Origin: an uncultured Paracoccaceae bacterium
GTDB lineage: Bacteria; Pseudomonadota; Alphaproteobacteria; Rhodobacterales; Rhodobacteraceae
Direction of reading: 5' to 3'
Assembly: GCA_938002605.1 (NCBI GenBank)
Contig: CALLAF010000019.1
Location: forward strand, 1 to 33,835
Length of the DNA stretch: 33,835 nt
Shown here: positions 24,871-33,823 of the stretch, piece after piece
How the letters are laid out: each line of letters starts with the position of its first letter
How positions within the stretch are numbered: the first letter of the stretch is position 1
Translations under genes and position numbers: made by a program
Notes under the pieces: generated by a model
Seen by the model: the letters and a program-made list of their open reading frames with translations, nothing else
Told to the model about the DNA's origin: nothing
Database searches by the model: none

Positions 24871-25943
24871 TGCCAAATTCACCTCAAATTCTAGCAGAGG
24901 CGTATCGCCTGCGTGATTTATTTGCGACCCAAGGCGTGCAAGTGATCGAAGCTGACGTGCTGCAGTCTGCGGAAACCTTGCTTGATCTTTACGGCGAAGA
25001 CATTCGCGCGCGTGCCTATGTGACCTCTGATCCGCTGCGCGGTGAAATGGTGCTGCGCCCCGATTTCACGGTGCCTGTTGTGCAGATGCATATGCAATCC
25101 CATGCGGATCCCGCGCGCTATGCTTATGCGGGCAAAGTGTTTCGTAAACAAGAAAACGACGAAACCCGTGCGAATGAATATATGCAGGTCGGCTATGAGG
25201 TTTTTGACGGCAAAAACCCTGCGGCGACGGATGCCGAGGTCTTTGCCATGATCGCGGATGCGCTGGCAGGACTGCCGGTGCGTGCGGCCACGGGGGATAT
25301 TGGTATTCTTACCGCGGCAGTGCATGGGCTGCGGACAAGCGATGCGCGCAAAGCGGCGTTGCTGCGCCATATCTGGCGGCCACATCGGTTTAAGTCGCTG
25401 TTAAAACGCTATGCCAGCGGCAATATGCCCGCGAAACGTAGCGCATTGCTTGCGGCGGCTGATCCGTTCGCGGATGCCGGGCCCGATATTGGCATGCGTC
25501 GTCGGTCTGAGGTGGAAGCCCGGATTGCGGCCTTGCGTGCCGATGCACAAGAACCGCCGATCTCAGCCGATGAGGTCATGTTGATCGATGCGATCCTGGA
25601 CCTGCGCGAGACGATGCCAAATGTTCTCAGCCATCTGCGCGATATTGTCGTGGATATGCCTGCGATTGCGCATGCTGTTGCCCGGATGGAAGCGCGCGCC
25701 AGCGCACTGGATGCGCGCGGCGTAGATGTCGATAACCTCGATTTTGAAGGCAGCTATGGCCGTAGTTCGCTGGAATATTACGATGGTTTCGTTTTCGGGT
25801 TTTACGCAACCGCGCGCCCTGATTTGCCGCCAGTTGCAACGGGCGGTCGCTATGATGCGTTGACTGCACGTTTGGGTGAAGGACGGGCTGTGCCTGCCGT
25901 GGGCGGCGTGATCCGGCCTGATTTAGCTTTGGGAATCAAATGA
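24870..25943 (+). CDS. hisZ: ATP phosphoribosyltransferase regulatory subunit
   Basis: 357 aa, a HisRS-like catalytic core without tRNA charging function. Class II landmarks are VLRPDFTVPVVQMH, YAYAGKVFRKQENDETRANE (motif 2-like), LEYYDGFVFGFYA and ATGGRYDALTARLG. It lacks the anticodon-binding domain of HisS. In organisms with short HisG it forms a hetero-octamer with HisG and is needed for activity and histidine feedback. Overlaps: 1 base with hisS, 4 bases (ATGA) with hisG. Confidence 0.95.
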   Translation: MPNSPQILAEAYRLRDLFATQGVQVIEADVLQSAETLLDLYGEDIRARAYVTSDPLRGEMVLRPDFTVPVVQMHMQSHADPARYAYAGKVFRKQENDETRANEYMQVGYEVFDGKNPAATDAEVFAMIADALAGLPVRAATGDIGILTAAVHGLRTSDARKAALLRHIWRPHRFKSLLKRYASGNMPAKRSALLAAADPFADAGPDIGMRRRSEVEARIAALRADAQEPPISADEVMLIDAILDLRETMPNVLSHLRDIVVDMPAIAHAVARMEARASALDARGVDVDNLDFEGSYGRSSLEYYDGFVFGFYATARPDLPPVATGGRYDALTARLGEGRAVPAVGGVIRPDLALGIK

Positions 25944-26632
25944 TGTTAAAGCTGGGTGTGCCGTCAAAAGGACGGCTGATGGAAAAGACGTTCGACTGGT
26001 TCGGCAGCCGCGGTGTGACCCTGCGCAAATCGGGATCGGACCGCGAATATGCGGGCGAAGTCTCTGGGATCGAAGGCATCGAATTGGTGCTGCTTTCTGC
26101 GGGTGAAATTCCGCGTGAACTGGCCGCAGGCAATATCCATCTTGGGGTTACCGGATCAGATTTGGTGCGCGAAAAGTTGGCCAATTGGGATAGCCAAGTG
26201 GGTGAGCTTGCCTTGATGGGTTTTGGCGGGGCAGATTTGATTATCGCGGTGCCGCAGGCTTGGGTCGATGTGGATACGCTTGATGATCTGGATGCCGCTG
26301 CCGCCGCGTTTCGTGCCAAGCATGGGTTTCGGATGCGGATCGCGACGAAATATCACCGGCTTGTCCGCGAATTCCTGCGCGAACAAGGCGTTGCCGACTA
26401 TCAACTGATCGACAGCCAAGGCGCGACAGAAGGCACCGTTAAGAATGAAACCGCTGAAGCGATTGCCGATATCACGTCAACCGGGGAAACCCTGCGTGCG
26501 AATGGTCTAAAAATTTTGGATGACGGTCTGATCCATGCCTCACAAGCGACGCTGTTTCGTGGGCGACGGATGGATTGGACCGATGAGCAACGCAAGACGC
26601 TTAAGGCGCTTCAGATGGTTTTGGGCATATGA
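25940..26632 (+). CDS. hisG: ATP phosphoribosyltransferase, short form
   Basis: 230 aa, the short form that lacks the C-terminal regulatory domain and depends on HisZ. Motifs: MLKLGVPSKGRLMEKT at the start, GIEGIELVLLSAGEIPRELA, GNIHLGVTGSDLVREK, and the PRPP loop SQGATEGTVKNETAEAIADI. First step of histidine biosynthesis: ATP + PRPP to phosphoribosyl-ATP. A second ATG one codon downstream is an equally possible start. The rest of the his pathway is not in the window. Confidence 0.96.
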   Translation: MMLKLGVPSKGRLMEKTFDWFGSRGVTLRKSGSDREYAGEVSGIEGIELVLLSAGEIPRELAAGNIHLGVTGSDLVREKLANWDSQVGELALMGFGGADLIIAVPQAWVDVDTLDDLDAAAAAFRAKHGFRMRIATKYHRLVREFLREQGVADYQLIDSQGATEGTVKNETAEAIADITSTGETLRANGLKILDDGLIHASQATLFRGRRMDWTDEQRKTLKALQMVLGI

Positions 26633-27168
26633 AGGGTCTCTTCGCCGCGCTCGTTTTGTTGCCAGTGACGGCATTCGCGGATACGCAATATTGGGACTAC
26701 GGCGCGTGGACCGTCCGGGTCGAGCGCGTTGAAACGGGTGAGGATCTGCGCGTATTTTGTACCGCATCGACAGGCGGGGATGGATTTCCAGCGCTGCGCA
26801 TTGCGGTCTCGAATGGCGATGCGCTGCCGCCTTACGTCTATCCAGCCCCGATTTTGTACGAATCCGCGCCGCGTGGCTATACGACTATGATGCAGGACGG
26901 ACAAAGGGTGCAGTTTGAATTTGATCGGGACGGCGTGACCGAAGGCTTTGTGCAATCATTTTATGACGAAGACGGCATTCAGCAGGCTCAAGCAGCTGCG
27001 CATACGGATGATAACCTATGGCTTTTGCAAACCATGCGTCACGCAGATCAAATGTGGATTACCCGCGGTGGAGACGTAATTTCTGGCCTGTCGCTGGCTG
27101 GGTTCACTGCGTCTTACGGCAAAATTGCTGAACAATGCGGGTTTTCAACTGTCGGCGTTATTGAATAG
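26629..27168 (+). CDS. Secreted hypothetical protein, last gene of the hisS-hisZ-hisG unit
   Basis: 179 aa with a short signal peptide (MKGLFAALVLLPVTAFA, cleaved before DTQYW), so probably periplasmic. There is no recognised domain; the mature part is beta-rich in appearance with two cysteines (VFCTAS and EQCGFS) that could form a disulphide. The start overlaps the hisG stop by 4 bases (ATGA at 26629-26632), so it is co-translated. No functional link to histidine synthesis is evident from sequence. Confidence 0.8.
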   Translation: MKGLFAALVLLPVTAFADTQYWDYGAWTVRVERVETGEDLRVFCTASTGGDGFPALRIAVSNGDALPPYVYPAPILYESAPRGYTTMMQDGQRVQFEFDRDGVTEGFVQSFYDEDGIQQAQAAAHTDDNLWLLQTMRHADQMWITRGGDVISGLSLAGFTASYGKIAEQCGFSTVGVIE

Positions 27169-27179
27169 CTCTTTAACCC

Positions 27180-27611
27180 CTAGCGTACCCCAATGTCAGC
27201 CAATGCTTTAGATAGCTCCGGCGGAAGTGCTGTTTCCGCTTGCTGCTCTGCGGTCAAATCTGCGGGTGCATCTTCAGCCGCCAAATAGCGCCAGCCTTGG
27301 AATGCGCGGCGCGGGGTTGCCGCGACGCGGATCAGCCCGGGTTTGCAGACAATCGCGCAGCGCCTTATGCCATCCTCGCCGATGACCTCATCAAGGCGTA
27401 AAATCGGCTGGCGGCATTGGATCACACCTTTGATCACCCAATAGATTGAGCCACCGTTTAAGATTGCGTCACTTTGTTTGGGCCACATCCGGGTGATATG
27501 GCGGGGGTAGCCATCAGCAGTCTGCGCGCGGTCAGTGTTTTGCCACGCCTCTAGCCCGGCGACATCTTCTGTCCCGACCGATAGCTTTACTATATTTACC
27601 CAGTTTTTCAC
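27180..27611 (-). CDS. DUF1489-family protein
   Basis: 143 aa. Characteristic DUF1489 stretches: NIVKLSVGTEDVAGLEAW, YPRHITRMWPKQSDAIL, GGSIYWVIKGVIQCRQPILR, GIRRCAIVCKPGLIRVAATP, RRAFQGWRYL. The function is unknown; the family is widespread in alphaproteobacteria. The start is GTG at 27611, without a strong ribosome site. It is convergent with the secreted hypothetical gene (11-base gap) and divergent from nrdJ. Confidence 0.9.
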   Translation of the reverse strand: MKNWVNIVKLSVGTEDVAGLEAWQNTDRAQTADGYPRHITRMWPKQSDAILNGGSIYWVIKGVIQCRQPILRLDEVIGEDGIRRCAIVCKPGLIRVAATPRRAFQGWRYLAAEDAPADLTAEQQAETALPPELSKALADIGVR

Positions 27612-27685
27612 CGACAGCGCCTAGATATTGTGGTATGATCACTTTATAGGCGGGTTTCGGGGATTCTGAAAGTCGGTTTGTGATC

Positions 27686-27713
27686 TTGCTTTTGGGTGTC
27701 CCTCACCTATGCT
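27686..27713 (+). promoter_or_regulatory. Possible sigma-70 promoter of nrdJ
   Basis: TTGCTT (27686-27691), a 16-base spacer and TATGCT (27708-27713), about 45 bases upstream of the nrdJ start. The match is moderate. No cobalamin riboswitch is recognisable in the 147-base gap upstream of nrdJ. Confidence 0.3.
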
Positions 27714-27758
27714 TTATCCCCTATCTGACCGCTCTCAGAATCAACCAAGGATCATCCC

Positions 27759-30041
27759 ATGACTGCCTTTGCCGCACCAATTGCCGAACAAATCTGGGAT
27801 ATGAAATACCGGTTTAAGCAGGCCGATGGGACGCCAATAGATCAAACGGTCGAAGATAGTTGGCGCCGGATTGCAAAGGCTTTGGCCGCGGTCGAAAAGA
27901 ACCCTGAGGCGTGGGAAGCGAAGTTTTATGACGCGCTTGTCGATTTCAAATACCTTCCGGCAGGGCGGATCACAGCGGGTGCGGGCACGGCGCGCTCGGT
28001 CACCCTGTTCAACTGTTTTGTCATGGGGACGGTGCCTGATGATATGGGCGGGATTTTTGACATGCTCAAAGAGGCCGCGCTGACCATGCAGCAGGGCGGT
28101 GGTATAGGCTATGATTTTAGTACCATTCGCCCCAAGGGCGCGGGTGTGAAAGGCGTGGCCGCCGATGCCTCTGGCCCATTGTCGTTCATGGATGTCTGGG
28201 ATGCGATGTGCCGCACGATTATGTCGGCCGGCTCGCGGCGCGGTGCAATGATGGCGACGATGCGCTGTGATCATCCAGATGTTGAAGATTTCATCACAGC
28301 AAAATCTGATGCCGCCCGTCTGCGTATGTTCAACATGTCCGTGCTGATCACTGACCCGTTTATGGCTGCGGTCAAAGCAGACGGCACGTGGGATTTGGTG
28401 TTTGACGGTCAGGTCTACCGCACCGTGCAAGCGCGCGATCTGTGGGATGCGATTATGCAATCCACCTATGATTACGCCGAACCCGGCGTGATCTTTATCG
28501 ACCGCATTAACCAGATGAATAACCTGAACTACTGTGAAACGATCGCCGCGACGAACCCTTGCGGTGAACAGCCACTACCGCCTTACGGGGCCTGTTTGCT
28601 GGGATCGATTAACATGGCGCGGCTTGTCAGTGATCCGTTTGGCGAAGGGGCTGCGCTTGATATTGATGCGATGGCGGATCTGGTCGCGACGGCCGTGCGG
28701 ATGATGGATAACGTCGTCGACACATCGCGTTTTCCGCTTGAGGCCCAAGCCCAAGAGGCCGCTGCGAAGCGCCGCATCGGGTTGGGGGTGACAGGGCTTG
28801 CGGACGCATTGCTGATGGTTGGTCTGCGCTATGGGTCAGAGGAAGCGGCGCGTCAGACGGACCAATGGATGCAAGCGATCGCACGCGCCGCCTATCTGGC
28901 GTCGGTTGATTTGGCGAAGGAAAAGGGCGCGTTCCCATTGTTTGATGCCGATAAATATCTGGCGAGCGGCGCAATGCAGAATATGGATGCGGATGTTGTG
29001 GAGTCTATCCGTCAAAATGGCATACGAAATGCACTTTTGACGTCAATCGCGCCGACTGGCACGATCAGCCTTTATGCGGGCAATGTGTCATCAGGGATCG
29101 AACCGGTCTTTGCCTATGCGTACACGCGCAAAGTTTTGCAAAAGGACGGGTCACGCACCGAAGAAGAGGTCGTGGATTACGCCGTACAGATGTGGCGCGA
29201 TTTAAAAGGTGATGCGCCGCTACCTGATTATTTCGTGAATGCGCAAACGCTGGCCCCGTTGGACCACGTCCGCATGCAGGCCGCCGCGCAAAAGTGGATC
29301 GATAGCTCGATCTCGAAAACAATTAACTGTCCCGAAGACATCAGCTTTGATGCGTTTAAAGAAGTCTATATGGCAGCTTGGGACCAAGGCTGCAAAGGCT
29401 GCACAACCTACCGACCTAACGATGTGACTGGATCGGTCCTGTCCGTGTCCGAAGAAACATCCCCAGCCGAGCGCCCCGATCAGATGCGCGATAGTGAAGA
29501 TGGGTCAGAAGTGATCTATATGTCCGAACCGCTGGATCGCCCGAATGAACTGGAGGGGGCGACTTATAAAATCAAGTGGCCCGAATCCGAGCACGCAATC
29601 TACATCACCATTAACGATCTGGTGATCGCAGGACATCGCCGCCCGTTTGAGGTGTTTATAAATTCCAAGAACATGGAACATTTTGCATGGACGGTTGCGC
29701 TTACCCGGATGATCTCGGCCGTGTTTCGACGCGGTGGCGATGTGACATTTGTAGTTGAGGAGCTTAAGGCTGTGTTTGACCCGCGTGGCGGCGCGTGGAT
29801 GGAGGGTAAATATGTGCCGTCTATCCTCGCGGCTATTGGCGGCGTGATCGAAAAGCACATGGTCGCGATAGGTTTCCTCGCGGGAGAGGGAATGGGGCTC
29901 AAAAGCGATCCTCAAGCCCAAATTATCGCCATAAACGGCAATCCACGGGGCAAAGCCTGCCCATCCTGCGGGGCCTATGACCTGCGCATGGTCGAAGGCT
30001 GCATGACATGCGGGTCCTGCGGGCACTCCAAATGTGGCTAA
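27759..30041 (+). CDS. nrdJ: Adenosylcobalamin-dependent ribonucleotide reductase, class II
   Basis: 760 aa. It reduces ribonucleotides to deoxyribonucleotides using a B12-derived radical. Visible: PAGRITAGAG and LFNCFVMGT (first redox Cys); MQQGGGIGYDFSTIRPKG; the radical-site loop NPCGEQPLPPYGACLLGSIN (Cys 268); TGTISLYAGNVSSGIEPVF; and a cysteine-rich tail (ACPSCGAYDLRM, CMTCGSCGHSKCG) that relays reducing equivalents. There is no ATP-cone domain at the N-terminus. Class II enzymes work with or without oxygen and need B12. AAGGA lies 7 bases before the ATG. It is monocistronic as far as can be seen. Confidence 0.96.
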   Translation: MTAFAAPIAEQIWDMKYRFKQADGTPIDQTVEDSWRRIAKALAAVEKNPEAWEAKFYDALVDFKYLPAGRITAGAGTARSVTLFNCFVMGTVPDDMGGIFDMLKEAALTMQQGGGIGYDFSTIRPKGAGVKGVAADASGPLSFMDVWDAMCRTIMSAGSRRGAMMATMRCDHPDVEDFITAKSDAARLRMFNMSVLITDPFMAAVKADGTWDLVFDGQVYRTVQARDLWDAIMQSTYDYAEPGVIFIDRINQMNNLNYCETIAATNPCGEQPLPPYGACLLGSINMARLVSDPFGEGAALDIDAMADLVATAVRMMDNVVDTSRFPLEAQAQEAAAKRRIGLGVTGLADALLMVGLRYGSEEAARQTDQWMQAIARAAYLASVDLAKEKGAFPLFDADKYLASGAMQNMDADVVESIRQNGIRNALLTSIAPTGTISLYAGNVSSGIEPVFAYAYTRKVLQKDGSRTEEEVVDYAVQMWRDLKGDAPLPDYFVNAQTLAPLDHVRMQAAAQKWIDSSISKTINCPEDISFDAFKEVYMAAWDQGCKGCTTYRPNDVTGSVLSVSEETSPAERPDQMRDSEDGSEVIYMSEPLDRPNELEGATYKIKWPESEHAIYITINDLVIAGHRRPFEVFINSKNMEHFAWTVALTRMISAVFRRGGDVTFVVEELKAVFDPRGGAWMEGKYVPSILAAIGGVIEKHMVAIGFLAGEGMGLKSDPQAQIIAINGNPRGKACPSCGAYDLRMVEGCMTCGSCGHSKCG

Positions 30042-30410
30042 GGTTCGGCTGTGGTTATTGTTGTTCAAACGACGGGTAATTCAGAGCCACTTTGACTAAA
30101 TAGTCTTCCATTCTTCAGGTCTATTTCTTCCACTATCGTATAACCTGTTGAAATCATTAAATACCGAAAGCGTCGATCTGAGAGAGTTGGCGCTTTCTTT
30201 GTGACGTCTAGCCGCCAAGTCCACCTCTTGACGGCGTGGCTCAAAGCGGTGTTTGTTAAGGGCATGAACACGCACCGCCATATCTGCCTCATATCTGTTT
30301 CCTGATCTGCGCCCTCATTGGGAGCGGCACCATAGATATGCACTTTTCTGATTTGCCAATTTCGCCTGCTGCCGTTTCCCATTCTTTCTCGCTGAATTTG
30401 GAAACCTATC
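30042..30410. other. Intergenic region with possible small ORF remnants
   Basis: 369 bases between nrdJ and the AAA+ gene. Two overlapping minus-strand readings are open: 30096-30281 (61 codons, ending RNRPEEWKTI) and the end of a frame stopping at 30065 (RRFRYLMISTGYTIVEEIDL). Neither is recognised and their overlap means at most one is real. The AT-leaning, low-frequency codons suggest foreign DNA. No nrdJ terminator with a T run was found. The AAA+ gene promoter should lie in the last 150 bases. Confidence 0.3.
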
Positions 30411-31532
30411 ATGAACAACATTAAAATTATCGACGTCCCCGATTTAGAAACTGATCCAAATGTGATCATCGAACATTTGAGCGCCTTTCTGAAAGAGTTT
30501 CGCAAAAATAAGTCCGCGGCGGATCTCATCGGTGACGATGAGAAATCGGTGGAGTTTGACGACCAAGACTTCGATGCCTTTGGAGATGCTTTGTCCGAAG
30601 GTGTCGAACTTACATATGATGACAAGCGTCGCATCACGGCGCGGGCAAACAAGCTCGTTAAGAACCGTGTTGCTGCAGCTGGTGTCTCGCACCTCAAACG
30701 CGCAGAGTTTGAACGCCTTGAGCCTTCTCTGCCTGGTATGCAAATCATTATGGCGAAGAGCCAAGATTGGGCTGATGAGGTCGCCGCTAAGTTGCACGCT
30801 GAGATGCCTTGGATGGCGCGCGCGACAGAATACGTGTGGCACGCGCTGCGTCGGTCTGCGCAGAGGGGAGAACCAATTCTGATCCGTCCTGTGATCTTAA
30901 ATGGCCCTCCGGGTATCGGTAAGAGCGTTTGGGCGCGATCATTGGCGGATGCGCTTTCCCTCCCTTATGTTGACGTTGATGCGAGCAAAGGCGGTGCCGG
31001 CATGAGTCTCGTTGGCGTCGAGCGCGGTTGGTCCACCGCTCAGGCGGGGCACCCCTTGGATGTCATGTTGTCAAAGAAATTGGCAAATCCATTGATCGTC
31101 GTTGATGAAGTATGCAAAGCAAAATCGGTGACGTCGACGAAAGGCACGACACATGCCTTTACAGACGCGCTTTTGTCATTGTTAGAACCTGCTACCGCAA
31201 AAGCATGGGACTGCCCGTATTTCAGGGTGCGTTTTGATATGTCGCATATTTCATGGTTGCTGACATCGAACACTATCGAAAATGTACCAGAACCCGTACG
31301 GAACCGCTGCCAGGTGATCGAGATTCCAGATTTGAAAACCGAGCAATTGCAGGCGTTTGTCATGAAAAAAGGGGCCGAAATCGGCTTGTCGGACGCAGCT
31401 GTAGAAGCTGTCGTCATGACAATTGCTCGGGCACCTGCTGTCACAAAGCGGCGTTTGAGCCTGCGTGATGCTGTGCGGATGTTAGAGCGAGCGGAGATGT
31501 TGGAAGGCCGACCGCGTATCCACCAAATGTAG
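30411..31532 (+). CDS. Lon-like AAA+ ATPase without protease domain
   Basis: 373 aa. The N-terminal 150 residues are acidic then helical and unrecognised. The AAA+ core has Walker A GPPGIGKS (165-172), Walker B PLIVVDEV (227-234), DALLSLLEPATAKAWDCPYF (252-271; compare Lon's ALLEVLDPEQN), FDMSHISWLLTSNT with sensor 1 Asn 287, and VPEPVRNRCQVIEI with the likely arginine finger at R297/R299. The order and spacing recall the Lon ATPase module. The chain ends about 20 residues after the small helical lid, with no Ser-Lys protease domain. It could be a remodeller or part of a mobile or defence module; the only neighbours are nrdJ and insertion sequences. The ribosome site is weak (GGAAA). Confidence 0.8.
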   Translation: MNNIKIIDVPDLETDPNVIIEHLSAFLKEFRKNKSAADLIGDDEKSVEFDDQDFDAFGDALSEGVELTYDDKRRITARANKLVKNRVAAAGVSHLKRAEFERLEPSLPGMQIIMAKSQDWADEVAAKLHAEMPWMARATEYVWHALRRSAQRGEPILIRPVILNGPPGIGKSVWARSLADALSLPYVDVDASKGGAGMSLVGVERGWSTAQAGHPLDVMLSKKLANPLIVVDEVCKAKSVTSTKGTTHAFTDALLSLLEPATAKAWDCPYFRVRFDMSHISWLLTSNTIENVPEPVRNRCQVIEIPDLKTEQLQAFVMKKGAEIGLSDAAVEAVVMTIARAPAVTKRRLSLRDAVRMLERAEMLEGRPRIHQM

Positions 31533-31911
31533 ATCGAACCATGTTTCTTTCCAATTGGGATGTTTCAATCGAGGGTTCTTAGAGCGGAAGCATGCCGCGA
31601 ATACAAAGGAATGAAAATCGCAACCGTTAAGGGCTCCTTTATGCCGTTAGCCGCTTCGCAGTATCATGGTTGACTTGTCCAGGTCGTGTTGAAACGGACG
31701 GCCAAAAGCTGTTGTTGGCGGCGGCTCAGCATGCCGCGTCGCAACATCCCATCAGGAGACATTCAACGCTCACAAGTTTTTTTGCGTGTGCAGCTCGCAT
31801 TGTTGACTTTCGCTGCATGCGCTTCATCCGTCGAAGCAAAATTCACAGCTTTAGGTGTTTGATCCCATGGTTTGATGGTGCGATCTATTCTTTGGAATTG
31901 AAGGAAGCATT
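31533..31911. other. Intergenic region leading into an IS481-type element
   Basis: 379 bases with no convincing gene. The 3' part belongs to the left end of the IS481-family element whose transposase starts at 31912; the element edge could be at the TGTTTGATCCC beginning at 31856, but this cannot be proven because the other end is outside the window. The open frames here show no family resemblance. GAAGGAAG before the transposase ATG is its ribosome site. Confidence 0.4.
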
Positions 31912-32628
31912 ATGGGACAGGTACGTCATGGGAGCGCCACGACCACGCACGCCGTCAGAGCTGCAATACAGCGATCGCAAGCTACGAACGCGGCGTTGAG
32001 CCGGGAACTTGGGATCAATGTCAAAACGGTTGCCAAGTGGCGCAAGCGCGAGACGCTGGAAGATCGCAAGACTGGGCCAACTAAACCCAGTTCCACGGTT
32101 CTGAGCACAGATGAGGAATCCATGGTCGTAGCTTTCCGGCGTCATACACTTCTGTCATTGGATGATTGCCTCTATGCCTTGCAGCCAACGATCCCACATC
32201 TGACACGCTCTTCTTTGCATCGTTGTTTGCAACGACATGGCATATCCCGGTTGCCAGATATGGAGGGCGACAAACCCAAGCGCCAAAAGTTCAAACGCTA
32301 TCCTATTGGCTACTTCCACATCGATATCGCGGAGCTTCGGACCAATGAGGGCAAGCTGTATCTCTTTGTAGCCATTGATCGAATCAGCAAGTTTGCCGTC
32401 GCACAGCTCGTGGACAAAGCAAACCGCAAGACGGCATGGGAGTTTTTAGAGGCGGTGTTGGAAGCGGTGCCCTATAAGATCTACACCATACTGACGGACA
32501 ACGGCATCCAGTTTTGTGAGCAACCCCGCAACCGGAACACCGCCTATTCTCGGCCCATGCGGTTCGACATGATTTGCGAGGCAAATGGCATTGAGCATCG
32601 CCTGACCAAGCCGAACCATCCTTGGACC
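31912..32628 (+). pseudogene. IS481-family transposase, interrupted by an IS3-family element
   Basis: 239 genuine residues remain. N-terminal HTH region (ALSRELGINVKTVAKWRKRE, 28-47), then LSLDDCLYALQPTIPHLTRS and LHRCLQRHGISRLPD, then the rve catalytic core with YFHIDIAEL (D138) and ILTDNGIQF (D196). The chain is cut at KPNHPWT, where intact relatives continue with NGQVERMNR carrying the catalytic Glu. At 32629 the reading enters the left inverted repeat of the IS3 element and stops soon after. The gene is therefore dead unless the IS excises precisely. The 3' part should lie beyond the right edge of the window. Confidence 0.93.
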
Positions 32629-32640
32629 GGTAATCCCCCC
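32629..32640 (+). repeat. Left terminal inverted repeat of the IS3 element
   Basis: GGTAATCCCCCC, identical to the reverse complement of 33824-33835. Similarity resumes inside at GTTTGAAACTAGAA (left) against GTTGAAAACTAGAA (right, minus strand), so the imperfect repeat extends to about 40 bases. Confidence 0.92.
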
Positions 32641-32666
32641 ATTTGTGAGGCTGTTTGAAACTAGAA

Positions 32667-33500
32667 CTATGCGGCCATTTTGTATTGGTTCAGTTTCATA
32701 GCGGGAGTTACGCCGCCGATGCCCATATTGGGGCGGTCATTGTTGTAAGTCCATAACCATTGTGTCGCGTATTCTTGCACCTCCTGAATGCTGTGAAAGA
32801 TATTCACCCCGAGCCATTCATTGCGCACTGTCCGATTGTAGCGCTCGATATATGCGTTTTGTTGCGGCTTGCCGGGCTGGATGTAGCACAGGGTGATATG
32901 ATGCTTTGAGGCCCATTCAATCAGCTTGGCGCTGACGTATTCGGGGCCATTATCCACACGTATCATCGCAGGCTTTCCGCGCCACTGGAGAACCTGGTTT
33001 AGACTGCGCACAACCCGCGCTGCTGGCAGCGAGAAGTCCACATCTATTGCCAATCCCTCGCGATTGAAATCGTCGATGATGTTCAATGTTCTGAACGATT
33101 TCCCGTTCCACAACTGGTCTGCCATAAAATCCATAGACCACACTTGGTTAGGTTGATCCGGCACGGACAATGGGTCAGGACGCTCACGCTTCAAGCGTTT
33201 GCGGGGCTTGATCCGCAGGTTCAGCTCCAGCTCGCAATAAATCCGGCGCACACGCTTATGGTTCCATCCAAACCCTTTCACATTGCGCAAATACAGGTAG
33301 CACAATCCAAAGCCCCAGTTCTTACGTGCCTTAGTCAACGCCACCAGCCAATCCTCAATTTCTTCATTCCCGTCCGCTAACAACGGCACATACCGATAAC
33401 ACCGCTGACTGATCGCGAATGCACGACATGCCAGTGCAGCGCTGACACCACGCGCTGCGACTGCTTGTTGGGCCATCTCTCGTCGGAAAGACGGCCTCAT
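32667..33500 (-). CDS. IS3-family transposase OrfB (DDE catalytic domain)
   Basis: 277 aa. It has the HTH_21 region ([21 protein letters not shown], 61-81) and the rve core with the DDE triad D124 (WSMDFMADQ), D183 ([11 protein letters not shown]) and E219 ([14 protein letters not shown]). The spacing of 35 between the second Asp and Glu is the IS3 hallmark. The C-terminus [19 protein letters not shown] is typical. It is normally made as an OrfAB fusion by -1 frameshifting at 33503-33509; its own ATG (33500) overlaps the orfA stop. It appears intact. Confidence 0.95.
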   Translation of the reverse strand: MRPSFRREMAQQAVAARGVSAALACRAFAISQRCYRYVPLLADGNEEIEDWLVALTKARKNWGFGLCYLYLRNVKGFGWNHKRVRRIYCELELNLRIKPRKRLKRERPDPLSVPDQPNQVWSMDFMADQLWNGKSFRTLNIIDDFNREGLAIDVDFSLPAARVVRSLNQVLQWRGKPAMIRVDNGPEYVSAKLIEWASKHHITLCYIQPGKPQQNAYIERYNRTVRNEWLGVNIFHSIQEVQEYATQWLWTYNNDRPNMGIGGVTPAMKLNQYKMAA

Positions 33501-33763
33501 TACTTTTTTGCCAGCGCTTCCTTCACCAGTTCATTTTGCATAGCGATATCTGCATACATGCGTTTCAAACGCGCATTTTCAGCCTGCAGCTGCTTCATCT
33601 CAGAAATGAGTGACGCGTCCATGCCGCCATACTTTGAACGCCACTGGTAAAATGCAGCGCTGCTCATACCATGCGTGCGGCACAGATCCGAAACAGGCAC
33701 CCCGTTCTCGGCTTCCTTCAAGATCGACACAATCTGTGCCTCTGAATAACGTGATTTCTTCAT
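33500..33763 (-). CDS. IS3-family transposase OrfA (DNA-binding HTH and leucine zipper)
   Basis: 87 aa. [20 protein letters not shown] and [20 protein letters not shown] form the HTH, followed by the coiled coil [20 protein letters not shown] for multimerisation. It binds the inverted repeats and on its own usually represses transposition. It ends in AAAAAAGTAA, with the slippery A6G just before the stop. It appears intact. AAGGAGAT before the ATG is a strong ribosome site. Confidence 0.95.
   Translation of the reverse strand: MKKSRYSEAQIVSILKEAENGVPVSDLCRTHGMSSAAFYQWRSKYGGMDASLISEMKQLQAENARLKRMYADIAMQNELVKEALAKK
33503..33509 (-). promoter_or_regulatory. A6G programmed -1 ribosomal frameshift site (orfA/orfB)
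   Basis: AAAAAAG on the minus strand directly before the orfA stop codon. Slipping back one base continues as V-M-R-P into OrfB, giving the OrfAB transposase. A6G is the usual slippery heptamer of IS3 elements. Confidence 0.85.
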
Positions 33764-33823
33764 CGTGAATCTCCTTGGCTTATCTTGCCGCGAAAATTCT
33801 AGTTTTCAACACAACCATTTTTC

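Noticed and set aside
27612..27758. Cobalamin riboswitch upstream of the B12-dependent nrdJ
   Set aside because: The gap is only 147 bases and no B12-box-like conserved segment or suitable fold was seen.
31670..31999. 109-aa plus-strand ORF before the IS481 transposase
   Set aside because: No family resemblance, and it overlaps the well-supported transposase start in another frame.
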